From Qipengyuania xiamenensis (GTDB lineage: Bacteria > Pseudomonadota > Alphaproteobacteria > Sphingomonadales > Sphingomonadaceae), in assembly GCF_019711495.1 (NCBI RefSeq), contig NZ_JAIGNM010000001.1, forward strand, positions 558,001 through 622,000: a stretch of DNA of 64,000 nucleotides. Reading direction: 5' to 3'. The position numbers and the translations under genes were made by a program. This document shows positions 1 through 10,321 of this stretch, piece by piece. Within the stretch, counting starts at the first letter, position 1. Each line of letters begins with the position of its first letter. Below the pieces are notes generated by a model. That model saw only the letters and a program-made list of their open reading frames with translations, was not told where the DNA came from and searched no databases.

Positions 1-2265
1 GACGAAGGCAAGCGCGCGATCCTTGCCTCGGTGATCCGCGGCGAGGAATACGAGAAGTTCCTCGGCAAGAAGTACGTCGGCACCAAGCGCTTCGGCCTCG
101 ATGGCGGCGAATCCATGATCCCCGCGCTCGAAGCGGTGATCAAGTACGGCGGCCAGCTCGGCGTGCGCGAGATCATCTACGGGATGGCTCACCGTGGCCG
201 CCTCAACGTTCTCGCGAACGTGATGGGCAAGCCGTACAAGGTCATCTTCCACGAGTTCTCGGGCGGTTCCTCGAACCCCGACGATGTCGGCGGTTCGGGC
301 GACGTGAAGTATCACCTCGGCACCAGCACTGACCGCTCGTTTGACGGCATCGACGTGCACATGAGCCTCGTGCCCAACCCCTCGCATCTCGAGGCGGTGA
401 ACCCGGTCGTGCTCGGCAAGACCCGTGCACAGCAGGCCATTCGCGACGATCTCAAGCAGCACGAGCAGGTCCTGCCGGTGCTGCTGCACGGTGACGCCGC
501 CTTCGCAGGCCAGGGTATCGTGTGGGAATGCCTCGGCTTCTCGGGCGTGCGCGGTTACAACACCGGCGGCTGCCTGCACTTCGTCATCAACAACCAGATC
601 GGCTTCACGACGAGCCCGCAGTTCGCGCGCTCCTCGCCCTACCCCAGCGATGTGGCAAAGGGCGTCCAGGCCCCGATCCTGCACGTAAACGGCGACGACC
701 CGGAAGCGGTCACTTTCGCCTGCAAGTTGGCAATCGAATACCGCCAGACGTTCGGCCGCGATATCGTGATCGACATGTGGTGCTATCGCCGCTTCGGCCA
801 TAACGAGGGCGACGAACCGAAATTCACCCAGCCGCTGATGTATGACGAGATCCGCAAGCACCCGCGTGTGAGCGAGCTCTATACCAAGCGCCTCGAGAGC
901 GAAGGTGTCATCAAGTCGGGCGATGCCGACGCGTTGCGCAACGAGTTCGACCAGCACCTGGAAGACGAATTCGCAGCTGCCAAGGACTACAAGCCCAACG
1001 AAGCCGACTGGTTCGGCGGTCGCTGGGCGGGTCTCAACAAGCCCGCCGATCCCGAAACCGCGCGTCGCAATGTCGAAACCGGCATCGACCAGAAACTGTT
1101 CGACAGCCTCGGCCGGACGCTGACCACTGTCCCCGAGGACGTGACGATCCACAAGACCCTGGGCCGCGTGCTCAAGGCCAAGAAGGACATGTTCGACAGC
1201 GGTGAAGGCTTCGACTGGGCGACCGGCGAAGCGCTCGCTTTCGGCAGCCTCGTCACCGAAGGCTTCGGTGTGCGCCTGTCGGGCCAGGATTCGGGTCGCG
1301 GCACCTTCTCTCAGCGCCACGCCGTCTGGATCGACCAGAAGGACGAGCGCAAGTACATTCCGCTCACCACGCTGCCGCACGGCAAGTTCGAGGTCTATGA
1401 CAGCCCCTTGAGCGAATACGGCGTGCTCGGCTTCGAATACGGTTTCGCCATGGCGGACCCGAAGAGCCTTGTGATGTGGGAAGCGCAGTTCGGCGATTTC
1501 GCCAATGGCGCACAGATCATGATCGACCAGTTCATTGCAGCTGGCGAAGTGAAGTGGCTGCGCGCAAACGGCCTCGTGCTGCTGCTGCCGCATGGCTACG
1601 AAGGCCAGGGTCCGGAACACAGTTCGGCGCGTCTTGAACGCTTCCTGCAGCTGTGCGCGAACGACAATATCCAGGTCTGCAACATCACCACGCCGGCGAA
1701 CTACTTCCATGTGCTTCGCCGCCAGATGCTGCGTCCGTTCCGCAAGCCGATGGTCATCATGACCCCGAAGTCGCTGCTCCGTCATCCGCTGGCGAAGTCG
1801 ACGGCGGAAGAGTTCATGGGCGATCACCACTTCATGCGGATCAAGTCCGACATGACGGAGATCGACGACAAGAAGATCAAGCGTCTCGTCCTGTGCAGCG
1901 GCAAGGTCGCCTACGACCTGATGCAGCGCCGCGACGAAGCGGAATTGAAGGACGTGTCGATCGTCCGTATCGAACAGCTCTATCCCTTCCCCGGCGAACC
2001 GCTGGCCGTGCGCCTCGAGCGCATGACCAATCTCGAAGAGATCGTCTGGTGCCAGGAAGAGCCCAAGAACAACGGTGCATGGTTCTTCGTCGATCGCCTG
2101 ATCGAGGAAGCGGCAACCAAGGCAGGCAAGGACGGCATGCGCCCGACTTATGCCGGCCGCGAAGTCGCCGCATCACCAGCAACCGGCTTTGCCAGCCGCC
2201 ACCAGGTCCAGCAGGAAGCGCTCGTGAATATCGCGCTCGGCCTGAACGGCGGCACGAGCAACTGA
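1..2265 (+). CDS. sucA: 2-oxoglutarate dehydrogenase E1 component (5' end outside window)
   Basis: Thiamine-diphosphate E1 subunit that decarboxylates 2-oxoglutarate and passes succinyl to the lipoyl arm of SucB in the TCA cycle. The reading frame is open at base 1 (first codons read [10 protein letters not shown]), so the gene begins before the window. The visible 754 residues cover most of a protein normally about 930-950 long. Family landmarks include [14 protein letters not shown], the segment [12 protein letters not shown] with the TPP/Mg site nearby, [11 protein letters not shown], and the C-terminal transketolase-like half with [17 protein letters not shown]. It ends in TGA, and sucB follows after 28 bp in the same direction, so sucA-sucB-lpdA form the usual operon. 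The GTG at base 31 is an internal valine, not a start. Confidence 0.97.
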   Translation, partial: DEGKRAILASVIRGEEYEKFLGKKYVGTKRFGLDGGESMIPALEAVIKYGGQLGVREIIYGMAHRGRLNVLANVMGKPYKVIFHEFSGGSSNPDDVGGSGDVKYHLGTSTDRSFDGIDVHMSLVPNPSHLEAVNPVVLGKTRAQQAIRDDLKQHEQVLPVLLHGDAAFAGQGIVWECLGFSGVRGYNTGGCLHFVINNQIGFTTSPQFARSSPYPSDVAKGVQAPILHVNGDDPEAVTFACKLAIEYRQTFGRDIVIDMWCYRRFGHNEGDEPKFTQPLMYDEIRKHPRVSELYTKRLESEGVIKSGDADALRNEFDQHLEDEFAAAKDYKPNEADWFGGRWAGLNKPADPETARRNVETGIDQKLFDSLGRTLTTVPEDVTIHKTLGRVLKAKKDMFDSGEGFDWATGEALAFGSLVTEGFGVRLSGQDSGRGTFSQRHAVWIDQKDERKYIPLTTLPHGKFEVYDSPLSEYGVLGFEYGFAMADPKSLVMWEAQFGDFANGAQIMIDQFIAAGEVKWLRANGLVLLLPHGYEGQGPEHSSARLERFLQLCANDNIQVCNITTPANYFHVLRRQMLRPFRKPMVIMTPKSLLRHPLAKSTAEEFMGDHHFMRIKSDMTEIDDKKIKRLVLCSGKVAYDLMQRRDEAELKDVSIVRIEQLYPFPGEPLAVRLERMTNLEEIVWCQEEPKNNGAWFFVDRLIEEAATKAGKDGMRPTYAGREVAASPATGFASRHQVQQEALVNIALGLNGGTSN

Positions 2266-2293
2266 TCGAGGCCCGAAGAGGAAAGCAATCACC

Positions 2294-3520
<1,227 letters not shown>

Positions 3521-3530
3521 GGAAAGACAC

Positions 3531-4943
3531 ATGGCTGAATACGACTACGACGTCCTCGTCATCGGCGCTGGCCCGGGTGGCTATGTCGCTGCAATTCGCG
3601 CTGCACAGCTCGGTCTCAAGACCGCCTGTGCCGAAAGCCGCGAAACGCTGGGCGGGACCTGCCTCAACGTGGGCTGCATTCCCTCCAAGGCGATGCTGCA
3701 CGCGAGCGAGTTCTACGACGCTGCTGCAAACGGCGCGATGGCCGACATGGGCATCGACGTGTCGCCCAAGCTCAATCTCGACAAGATGCACGCCCAGCGC
3801 CGCGACGCGGTGAAGGGCCTGACCGGCGGCATCGAATTCCTGTTCAAGAAGAACAAGGTCGACTGGAAGAAGGGCCACGCCACCTTCCAGGATGCACACA
3901 CGGTCAAGGTCGGTGACGAGACGGTCACCGCCAAGAACGTGATTATCGCGACCGGCTCCTCGGTCACCCCGCTGCCTGGCGTCGAAGTCGATAACGACAA
4001 CCACGTCGTGGTCGATTCCACCGGCGCTCTCGAACTGCCCAAGGTGCCGAAGAAGATGGTCGTCATCGGTGGCGGCGTCATCGGTCTCGAGCTCGGTTCG
4101 GTCTGGAACCGCCTCGGTGCTGAAGTCGTGGTGGTCGAATTCCTCGACAAGCTGCTGCCCGGCATGGACGACGATGTCCGCAAGGAAGCGGCCAAGATCT
4201 TCAAGAAGCAGGGTATGGAACTCAAGCTCAAGACCAAGGTCACCGGCGTGACGGTCAAGGGCAAGAAGGCCACGCTGACGCTCGAACCGTCCGCTGGCGG
4301 CGACGAAGAGACGCTCGAAGCCGATTGTGTGCTGGTCTCGATCGGTCGCAAGCCGAATACCGAAGGCCTCGGCCTCGATAACATCGGTCTCGAGACCAAC
4401 AAGCGTGGTCAGATCGAAACCGATCACGATTTCCGCACGGCCGTCGACGGCGTCTGGGCCATCGGCGACTGTGTCCCCGGCCCGATGCTCGCGCACAAGG
4501 CCGAAGACGAAGGCATCGCCTGCGCCGAAAACATCGCTGGCCAGACCGGCATCGTGAACCACGACATCATCCCGGGCGTGGTCTACACCCTGCCCGAGTT
4601 TGCCGGTGTCGGCCTGACGCAGGAAGAAGCCATCGAGAAGATGGGCGGCGACAAGGCCAAGATCAAAGTCGGCAAGTTCCCGATGATGGCCAATAGCCGC
4701 GCCAAGACCAATCACGAGCCCGACGGCTTCGTGAAGGTAATCGCCGAGGCCGAAAGCGACCGCGTGCTCGGCGTATGGTGCATCGCCAGCGTTGCCGGCA
4801 CGATGATCGCACAGGCAGCACAGGCCATGGAATTCGGCGCGACGTCCGAAGACATCGCCTACACCTGCCATGCCCACCCGACGCATTCGGAAGCGGTCAA
4901 GGAAGCCGCGATGGCGGTACAGGGCAAGCCGATCCACATCTGA
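3531..4943 (+). CDS. lpdA: Dihydrolipoyl dehydrogenase (E3)
   Basis: FAD flavoprotein disulfide reductase that reoxidises the dihydrolipoyl arm with NAD+. The 470 residues begin with the FAD-binding motif IGAGPGGYVAA. The redox-active disulfide is C44/C49 in GGTCLNVGCIPSK. A second Rossmann motif (VVIGGGVIGLELGS, about residues 178-191) binds NAD, and a third FAD contact is AIGDCVPGPMLAHKAEDEG. The C-terminal dimerisation domain ends with the catalytic HAHPTHSEAVKEA. It lies 10 bp after sucB with an AGGAAAG ribosome site, so it is the E3 dedicated to this operon, although E3 subunits are often shared between complexes. Confidence 0.97.
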   Translation: MAEYDYDVLVIGAGPGGYVAAIRAAQLGLKTACAESRETLGGTCLNVGCIPSKAMLHASEFYDAAANGAMADMGIDVSPKLNLDKMHAQRRDAVKGLTGGIEFLFKKNKVDWKKGHATFQDAHTVKVGDETVTAKNVIIATGSSVTPLPGVEVDNDNHVVVDSTGALELPKVPKKMVVIGGGVIGLELGSVWNRLGAEVVVVEFLDKLLPGMDDDVRKEAAKIFKKQGMELKLKTKVTGVTVKGKKATLTLEPSAGGDEETLEADCVLVSIGRKPNTEGLGLDNIGLETNKRGQIETDHDFRTAVDGVWAIGDCVPGPMLAHKAEDEGIACAENIAGQTGIVNHDIIPGVVYTLPEFAGVGLTQEEAIEKMGGDKAKIKVGKFPMMANSRAKTNHEPDGFVKVIAEAESDRVLGVWCIASVAGTMIAQAAQAMEFGATSEDIAYTCHAHPTHSEAVKEAAMAVQGKPIHI

Positions 4944-4965
4944 TCGAATAACGGGAGGGCGAGCG

Positions 4966-5811
4966 ATGGGCAGGTTGCGAGAGCGTTTACCTGCCCTGCT
5001 CGCCCTTTCGATTCCGGTCCTCGCGGGCCTCCTCTTCCTTCATCTCGCGGGCGCCCCCCATCAATACCTCGCTATCAACGCATTCGCGCTTGTTGGCGCG
5101 CTTGGCATTGCCCTGGTTCTCTCTGCGCCTTCCACATTCAGAGGACGGCGTGTTCTCACCGTCGTCATGCTTGCAGGACTGTTCCTGCCGCTCCTGACCG
5201 GCCCGTGGCAGGACGGTGTCGCGCGGTGGATACCGGCTGGGCCCTTCAACCTCCATTCGTCGGGCCTCCTGCTTCCCTCGATCCTCGTTCTCGCGGTTCG
5301 TGACCGCGAATATACCCCGCCGATCCTGCTTACCGCGATTTTCGCCGGCCTGCTCCAACCCGACGCAGCGCTCGGATTTGCGCTCCTGTTTGCCGCCATC
5401 GGCCTGCACGACGTCACGCGCGACTGGCGTATCGGCACGACCTGCATCTTCACATTCTTCGCTGCAATCGTGATGGCGGTTCGCGGCAATCCGCCGCCGC
5501 AGGAATTCGTGGAGCGCGTTCTGGTCACCGCCGCAGGCCTATCACCTTTCGCGGCACTCGGCCTGTTCCTTTCACTGGTGGTCGGCTTTTTCCTAATCCT
5601 GCGCGCGATCCCCGCTTCGAAGGCCACGCGCTACACGCTGGCGGGATGCCTGTTCGGGTTCACGATCCTGTCGCTCATGTCGAACTACCCGGGCGTCCTG
5701 ATCGGGTACGGCGCCGCCCCCATCCTCGGTTTCGGGCTCGCGCTAGGCCTGGCGATCGGGCACGAGGACGAGACTCCTGTTCCCGAAGAGGACCAACCAG
5801 CAGCCGGTTGA
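4966..5811 (+). CDS. Polytopic membrane protein of unknown function
   Basis: 281 residues made mostly of hydrophobic helices: about eight membrane segments, the first at residues 10-30 and the last near 240-265, with a short acidic C-terminal tail (HEDETPVPEEDQPAAG). I recognise no family motif or catalytic residue. The start chosen is the ATG at 4966, 22 bp after the lpdA stop and preceded by GGGAGGGCGAGC. An upstream in-frame extension exists but would run through lpdA. Same-strand position and short spacing suggest co-transcription with sucAB-lpdA, but nothing in the protein links it to the dehydrogenase complex. Confidence 0.8.
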   Translation: MGRLRERLPALLALSIPVLAGLLFLHLAGAPHQYLAINAFALVGALGIALVLSAPSTFRGRRVLTVVMLAGLFLPLLTGPWQDGVARWIPAGPFNLHSSGLLLPSILVLAVRDREYTPPILLTAIFAGLLQPDAALGFALLFAAIGLHDVTRDWRIGTTCIFTFFAAIVMAVRGNPPPQEFVERVLVTAAGLSPFAALGLFLSLVVGFFLILRAIPASKATRYTLAGCLFGFTILSLMSNYPGVLIGYGAAPILGFGLALGLAIGHEDETPVPEEDQPAAG

Positions 5812-5901
5812 TCAGCTCGTAGGTTACTGGACTCTCGCGGCACAGATTGCCCCTCTCCCGACCTTGGCGTAGAACGCGCGGGAGAGAGAGGGGGAACCTG
5901 C

Positions 5902-7230
5902 TTGGCCTATCCGAAACTTACCGACCAGCCCGGAGCGCTTGAAACCGCGGCTGCCATCGCCCGAGGCGAGATGACACCGCTTGAGGCGACCGATGCCGCG
6001 ATTGCCCGCATCGAACATCTCGACGCGCTGGTCGATGCCGTGGTCGTCTGCGATTTCGAAAGGGCCCGCGATGCCGCGAAGGCGCTTGGCACCTCGCCCG
6101 ACGACCGCCCGCTGTTCGGCGTTCCCATGACGATCAAGGAAAGCTTCGACATCGAAGGATTGCCAACCTGCTGGGGTCACGAGGCGCATGCCAACAATAT
6201 CGCGAAGAGCGATGCCATGGTGGTCCGCAAGCTCAAGCAGGCGGGCGTCGTCTTCCTCGGCAAGACGAACGTCCCACCCGATCTTGCCGACTGGCAATCG
6301 AACAACCCGGTCTATGGCCGCACGCACAACCCGCACGATCACGAGCGCTCGCCCGGGGGCTCCTCCGGCGGCTCTGCGGCAGCAGTGGCGGCAGGCATGG
6401 TGCCATGCGAATTCGGAACCGACATCGGCGGCTCGGTCCGCGTCCCTGCCCATTTCTGCGGTGTCTGGGGTCACAAGTCGAGCTGGGGCCTGATCAGCAA
6501 GGAAGGCCATGACCATCCGCTGATGGCTGGCCGCGGTGCGCATGACGGCGCGCTCTCGATTGCCGGCCCCCTCGCCCGCAATGCCGCCGATCTTGCCGCG
6601 CTGCTCAGGATCACTGCCTCGCTGCCGCTGGAAGAGCAGCCGGTCGAATTGCGCGACTGTCGCGTGCTCATGCTGGTCGATCATCCCTCCTGTCCGACCG
6701 ACGATGCTGTACGCGGGCCGATGGAAGCGATGGCCGCAGAACTCGAAAAGGCTGGCGTGAAGGTCGACCGTTCGAGCGACCTCCTGCCCGACCTCGAAAA
6801 GCAGCACGGCGATTACATGCGGATGCTCAATATCGCGATGGCGCGCGGGGCCCCTGCCAAGGATGGCAAGCGGGCCAGTGCGACCGACTGGTTCAACATG
6901 CTAGATATCCAGGCGCGCAACGAGATGGCCTGGTCGCACCTGCTCGAAGCCTATGATTTCGTCCTCGCCCCGCCCGCGCCGGTGCTCGCCGTGCCGCATA
7001 GCGACAAGCGCATCTTCGACGGGATGATCGACATAAACGGGGCCGAAGTGCCGGGCGCTGCGGGCCTGTGCTGGGCCGGCCTCGCGACCTTCCCCAACCT
7101 CCCCGCGACGGTGCTTCCCATCGGCGAGACAGCCGGCCTGCCCTGCGGCGTACAGGTCATGGGACCGCGCTGGTCGGACCTCGCATGCATTGCAGCTGCG
7201 GAGCAAATCGGCGAGGTCTTGCACTCCTGA
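5902..7230 (+). CDS. Amidase-signature family hydrolase
   Basis: Hydrolase of the amidase-signature superfamily, cleaving an amide of unknown identity. The 442 residues contain the Ser-cisSer-Lys machinery: K79 in VPMTIKES, the Gly/Ser loop SPGGSSGGSAA (S154/S155), and the nucleophile S178 in TDIGGSVRVPA. The Ser-to-Ser spacing is typical of the family. The start is taken as TTG at 5902, preceded by a purine run (GAGAGAGAGGGGG); the next in-frame ATG is well inside the fold. It lacks the features needed to call it GatA, and no gatB or gatC is adjacent, so it is more likely a general amidase. A 90-bp gap separates it from the membrane-protein gene upstream. Confidence 0.88.
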   Translation: MAYPKLTDQPGALETAAAIARGEMTPLEATDAAIARIEHLDALVDAVVVCDFERARDAAKALGTSPDDRPLFGVPMTIKESFDIEGLPTCWGHEAHANNIAKSDAMVVRKLKQAGVVFLGKTNVPPDLADWQSNNPVYGRTHNPHDHERSPGGSSGGSAAAVAAGMVPCEFGTDIGGSVRVPAHFCGVWGHKSSWGLISKEGHDHPLMAGRGAHDGALSIAGPLARNAADLAALLRITASLPLEEQPVELRDCRVLMLVDHPSCPTDDAVRGPMEAMAAELEKAGVKVDRSSDLLPDLEKQHGDYMRMLNIAMARGAPAKDGKRASATDWFNMLDIQARNEMAWSHLLEAYDFVLAPPAPVLAVPHSDKRIFDGMIDINGAEVPGAAGLCWAGLATFPNLPATVLPIGETAGLPCGVQVMGPRWSDLACIAAAEQIGEVLHS

Positions 7231-7275
7231 TCGCTCTTGCCCATGGATCGGGCGGATCGACGGGAGAAAATACCA

Positions 7276-7980
7276 ATGGCGCGTGCGCCCATGATGCAGA
7301 AATTCGCCAAGTGGCATATCTGGCTTGGCTGGCTGGTAGGCGTGCCGGTCCTGATGTGGACCGTCACTGGCCTGATCATGGTCATCAAGCCGATCGAGGA
7401 AGTGCGCGGCAACCACCTGCGCAAGGAAGTGACCGAACAGGCCCTGCCTGCCGATACCAAAATCGCGGTCTCGCTCCCTTCCGAAAGCACTGCACCGGTG
7501 CGCTCCGTAGCCACGCAGGTAGAGCGCGGGGAAACCGTCACGCGCATCACTTATATGGACGGCACGAGCGAACGCTTCCGCGCCAACGGCAAGAAGATGT
7601 CACCGCTCTCCGAAATCGAGGCGCGCATGATCGTGGGAGAGGGAATCCACGGCGGCGAAAAGGTTGTCAGCGCCACCCGCTTCGAGGCTGACAACGTGCC
7701 GTTCGATTTCCGCCGCCCCATGCCCGTCTGGCAGGTTGCGCTGGCAGACGGCACCCACGTCTATGTCGGCACCGAAACCGGCCGGATCGAGGCCGTGCGC
7801 ACCGAATGGTGGCGGACCTTCGACTTCGTCTGGGGTCTGCACATCATGGACCTGGAGACGCGCGAAGACACCAGCCACCCTATCCTGATCCTGTTTGCAG
7901 GCCTGGGCGTCATCGGCTCGCTGCTGGGCTGCATCCTCATGTTCCGCCGCCGCAAGGCCCGGGTGAAGGTGCCCGCTTGA
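7276..7980 (+). CDS. PepSY-associated membrane protein
   Basis: 234 residues with an N-terminal membrane helix (HIWLGWLVGVPVLMWTVTGL), a periplasmic region of about 150 residues containing a PepSY-like stretch, and a C-terminal helix (ILILFAGLGVIGSLLGCILM) ending in a basic tail. This two-helix layout, with the WH.WLG opening and the GLHIMD segment before the last helix, is that of PepSY transmembrane proteins often found with respiratory or iron-uptake functions. The start ATG at 7276 has GGGAG nine bases upstream; in-frame TTG 7237 and ATG 7243 lack a comparable site. Its stop overlaps the start of the next gene. Specific role unknown. Confidence 0.78.
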   Translation: MARAPMMQKFAKWHIWLGWLVGVPVLMWTVTGLIMVIKPIEEVRGNHLRKEVTEQALPADTKIAVSLPSESTAPVRSVATQVERGETVTRITYMDGTSERFRANGKKMSPLSEIEARMIVGEGIHGGEKVVSATRFEADNVPFDFRRPMPVWQVALADGTHVYVGTETGRIEAVRTEWWRTFDFVWGLHIMDLETREDTSHPILILFAGLGVIGSLLGCILMFRRRKARVKVPA

Positions 7981-8618
7981 ACGAGGAAATCCTCACCCCG
8001 GTCCTCGACTGGCTGGACCTCGCCGGTGTCGCTATCTTCGCGCTGACCGGCGCGCTGGTCGCTGCCAAGGAGAAGCAGACGCTTGTCACGCTGGTCTTCT
8101 TCGCGCTGATTACCGGTGTGGGTGGAGGGTCGATCCGCGACCTTTTGATCGGTGCGCCCGTGTTCTGGATCACCGATCCTTGGGTGGCAGTCGTATGCCT
8201 CGGCATCGCGCTGTTTGCGTGGTTCACACCGACGCGCTGGTGGGAGGGCAAGTTCCTCTCGATTGCCGATGGCCTCGGCCTTGCCGCCTACGCCGTGCTT
8301 GGTTCGGCCAAGGCTCTGGAATACGGCGTTCCGGTCGTCCCGGCGATCCTGATGGGCGTGATTACGGGCACCGCAGGCGGTATCATCCGCGACGTGCTGG
8401 CGGGCCGACCGTCGATCCTGATGCGTCCCGAACTCTACGTGACAGCAGCCGCGCTCGCGGCAAGCCTGAATGTATTCGGCTCTCTGCTCAGGATAGAACT
8501 GTGGTGGGTCTGGATCGCAGCGACGCTGGCCGGTTTCAGCCTGCGTTTCGCCGCGATCCACTGGAACCTCGCCCTACCCTCCTATGACGAGCGGGGCGCG
8601 AAGCCGGACGAGAACTAG
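7977..8618 (+). CDS. TRIC/UPF0126 family cation-channel-like membrane protein
   Basis: 213 residues with two tandem copies of the three-helix UPF0126 repeat. Both repeats carry the glycine-rich turn: VGGGSIRDLLIGAPVFW in the first and TGTAGGIIRDVLAGRPSIL in the second. These motifs mark the prokaryotic relatives of trimeric intracellular cation channels. The best start is the TTG at 7977, which overlaps the upstream TGA (TTGA), implying translational coupling with the PepSY gene. A longer reading frame back to 7806 would be antisense-like sequence inside the neighbour. The TAG stop overlaps, tail to tail, the stop of the convergent gene at 8615. Confidence 0.85.
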   Translation: MNEEILTPVLDWLDLAGVAIFALTGALVAAKEKQTLVTLVFFALITGVGGGSIRDLLIGAPVFWITDPWVAVVCLGIALFAWFTPTRWWEGKFLSIADGLGLAAYAVLGSAKALEYGVPVVPAILMGVITGTAGGIIRDVLAGRPSILMRPELYVTAAALAASLNVFGSLLRIELWWVWIAATLAGFSLRFAAIHWNLALPSYDERGAKPDEN

Positions 8619-9436
8619 ATGGTGGTGTAGCCGTCCTCGGCTTCCAGATCGCCATCGACCTCGCCGTCATCATCGCCCTCGATGGGACCGCCGGGATAGG
8701 CAGTACGCGCATCGCCTGCATCAGCGGTAGCGCCACGCTCCAACCGCTCACGTTCCTCGGCATAGCGATCGTCTTCCCACTGGCGATCGTTCTCGGGCGC
8801 GACGGCGTAATCGTCATCATAGCGATCGTCGTCATCGCGCTCGTAGCTTGCACCGCGCTGTCCGTAATCGACATCGCTGATGCGGCCGTCTTCGTCGATC
8901 ATGCAGGTGAAGCCGTCGCCGTTGAAGATCGTGCCGGCGACCTGCCATCCGCGCGCGGTGCGATCGACACGGTCCACAGTTTCGACGCGGGTGTCACGTT
9001 CCACCCGCGCGATGCACATATTCACTGCACGGTCGATCCCGCGCCCGTCGCGCCAGCGTGCATCATCGCGGTAATCGCGGTAATCGCGGTCACGATAGTA
9101 CCTCTCGCGGTAGTCCCGGTCCCGATAATCACGGTCCGGATAGTCCCTGTCGCGGTCGCGCTTGCTCGCGCGATCGGCAGCTGCCGCAATGGCGCCGATG
9201 ATCAGGACGCCGGCGATGACATCGCCTGCATCGGGTCCGCGGCGATAGCGATAGCGGTGATAACGACGGTGTTCGAGCGTCTCGGCCTTGGTCGCGTCGT
9301 AGACGGGGTCAAGCTCTGCCCAGCCTGCGGAAACGGGCTGCATCCGGGGAAGTTCGGCAGCCACTGCGGGCGCAGCCGTCATGGAAAGAACCGCAAGCAT
9401 GGCAGGCGCGGTGGCAAGAGATCTGAAATTCGGCAT
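8615..9436 (-). CDS. Secreted Arg/Asp/Tyr-rich repeat protein
   Basis: 273 residues beginning with a signal peptide (RSLATAPAMLAVLSMTAAPAVAA, residues 4-26). Next come a glycine/alanine hydrophobic patch (DAGDVIAGVLIIGAIAAAAD) resembling a glycine zipper, then a strongly repetitive Arg/Asp/Tyr tract, a C-terminal module with two Cys (NMCIARVER, GFTCMIDEDGRISDVDY), and a very acidic tail. The hydrophobic patch, repeat tract and Cys module recur in the gene at 9604-10191, so the two are paralogues. The start ATG at 9436 was preferred over an in-frame extension to 9523 because it opens directly on the signal peptide. Function unknown; an envelope location is inferred. Confidence 0.82.
   Translation of the reverse strand: MPNFRSLATAPAMLAVLSMTAAPAVAAELPRMQPVSAGWAELDPVYDATKAETLEHRRYHRYRYRRGPDAGDVIAGVLIIGAIAAAADRASKRDRDRDYPDRDYRDRDYRERYYRDRDYRDYRDDARWRDGRGIDRAVNMCIARVERDTRVETVDRVDRTARGWQVAGTIFNGDGFTCMIDEDGRISDVDYGQRGASYERDDDDRYDDDYAVAPENDRQWEDDRYAEERERLERGATADAGDARTAYPGGPIEGDDDGEVDGDLEAEDGYTTI
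9061..9165 (-). repeat. In-gene tandem repeat encoding RDRDYRD-type units
   Basis: A run of near-identical short units (variants of CGGTAATCGCGG and CGGTCCCGATAAT on the + strand) inside the secreted-protein gene. It encodes repeated R-D-Y-R-D blocks. A shorter version occurs at about 9948-10004 in the paralogue. Such a tract can expand or contract by slippage. Confidence 0.7.
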
Positions 9437-9538
9437 GGGCCGGTCCCTGTTCAAGCTCGCACCCCCACCTGGCGCGAATCGTTTCACAATGCCGTTCTCA
9501 TGCGCGCGTGCTGCTGACTTCATCCTGAACCGCGCACG

Positions 9539-9571
9539 AAAAGGCGGCCCGGAGATGTGGTCCGGGCCGCC
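9539..9571 (-). terminator. Rho-independent terminator of the 9604-10191 gene
   Basis: Perfect 11-bp stem: GGCGGCCCGGA at 9543-9553 and TCCGGGCCGCC at 9561-9571, with a 7-base loop. Read on the - strand the stem is followed by TTTT (9542-9539). It lies 33 bp past the stop of the - strand gene and 103 bp before the next gene's start. Confidence 0.88.
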
Positions 9572-9603
9572 CGTGACGACTGGTTATGTCGCTGTTCGGA
9601 TTA

Positions 9604-10191
9604 TCAGCGGAGACCGCGGATACCCTTGAAGTCTACTTGGGCCCACTGGCCACGCTCGATGTAGCAGGTGAACTTGCCTTCATCTCCACCGCGGCGATAG
9701 TCGCGACCACGACGATCATAGCGATCATAGCGGTCGTATCCGCGGTGGCCACGATAGCCGTCGACGACGATCCGGCCCTTCACGCGCCAGCCATAGCGCT
9801 TGTCATCGACATCGCGGATATCGGTCACGCGGGCAAAGCGATAGCCGTTGTTATAGGCGACCTGCTCGGCCTTGCGGATGCAGCGCTCGACTGCGTTGCG
9901 CGGGTTGCCGCGATGGCGATAGGCGCCGCGGCGATACTCGCGGCCGTCGCGATAGTATTGTCCATCACGATAGTAGCGACCGTCGCGGTAGTAATCGCGG
10001 TCCTTGCTCGCCGAGTTGGCGATGGCGGCGATACCACCGATGATCACGGCACCGGCGATCACGTCGCCAACGGAAATGCCGTCATCGTCGCGGTCACCTG
10101 CATATGCGGGGGTAGCTCCTGCCAGCGCCATTGCGCCGACGGCAGCGGTTGCGATCCCACCTTTCGCAAAAGCCTTTGTCTTGATGTTCAT
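9604..10191 (-). CDS. Secreted Arg/Tyr/Gly-rich protein, paralogue of the 8615-9436 product
   Basis: 195 residues with a signal peptide (about 1-31, ending ATPAYA). A glycine-zipper-like hydrophobic patch (VGDVIAGAVIIGGIAAIAN) follows, then repeated D-Y-Y-R-D-G-R-Y units. A conserved module starts at NAVERCIRKAEQVA and ends at KFTCYIERGQWAQVDFKGIRG. Order and motifs match the neighbour at 8615-9436, including two Cys in equivalent places, so this is a tandem duplication that has diverged. ATG at 10191 has a GAGGAGA ribosome site. It has its own strong terminator and so is probably transcribed alone. No enzymatic residues are apparent. Confidence 0.84.
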   Translation of the reverse strand: MNIKTKAFAKGGIATAAVGAMALAGATPAYAGDRDDDGISVGDVIAGAVIIGGIAAIANSASKDRDYYRDGRYYRDGQYYRDGREYRRGAYRHRGNPRNAVERCIRKAEQVAYNNGYRFARVTDIRDVDDKRYGWRVKGRIVVDGYRGHRGYDRYDRYDRRGRDYRRGGDEGKFTCYIERGQWAQVDFKGIRGLR

Positions 10192-10321
10192 GTGAGGCTC
10201 TCCTCAATTCGACCGTGGCGGGATTGCCTCGGTTGATTGAGGTTCTAGGTGATTCGCTGTGAGGTGACGCTGAATCGCGATTGCAGGCGACGTTCAGATA
10301 ACTAATGAGTTTCCTGAATAG

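Noticed and set aside
9061-9165. CRISPR-like short repeats
   Set aside because: The repeats are in frame, encode R-D-Y-R-D units of a secreted protein and have no spacers or cas genes.
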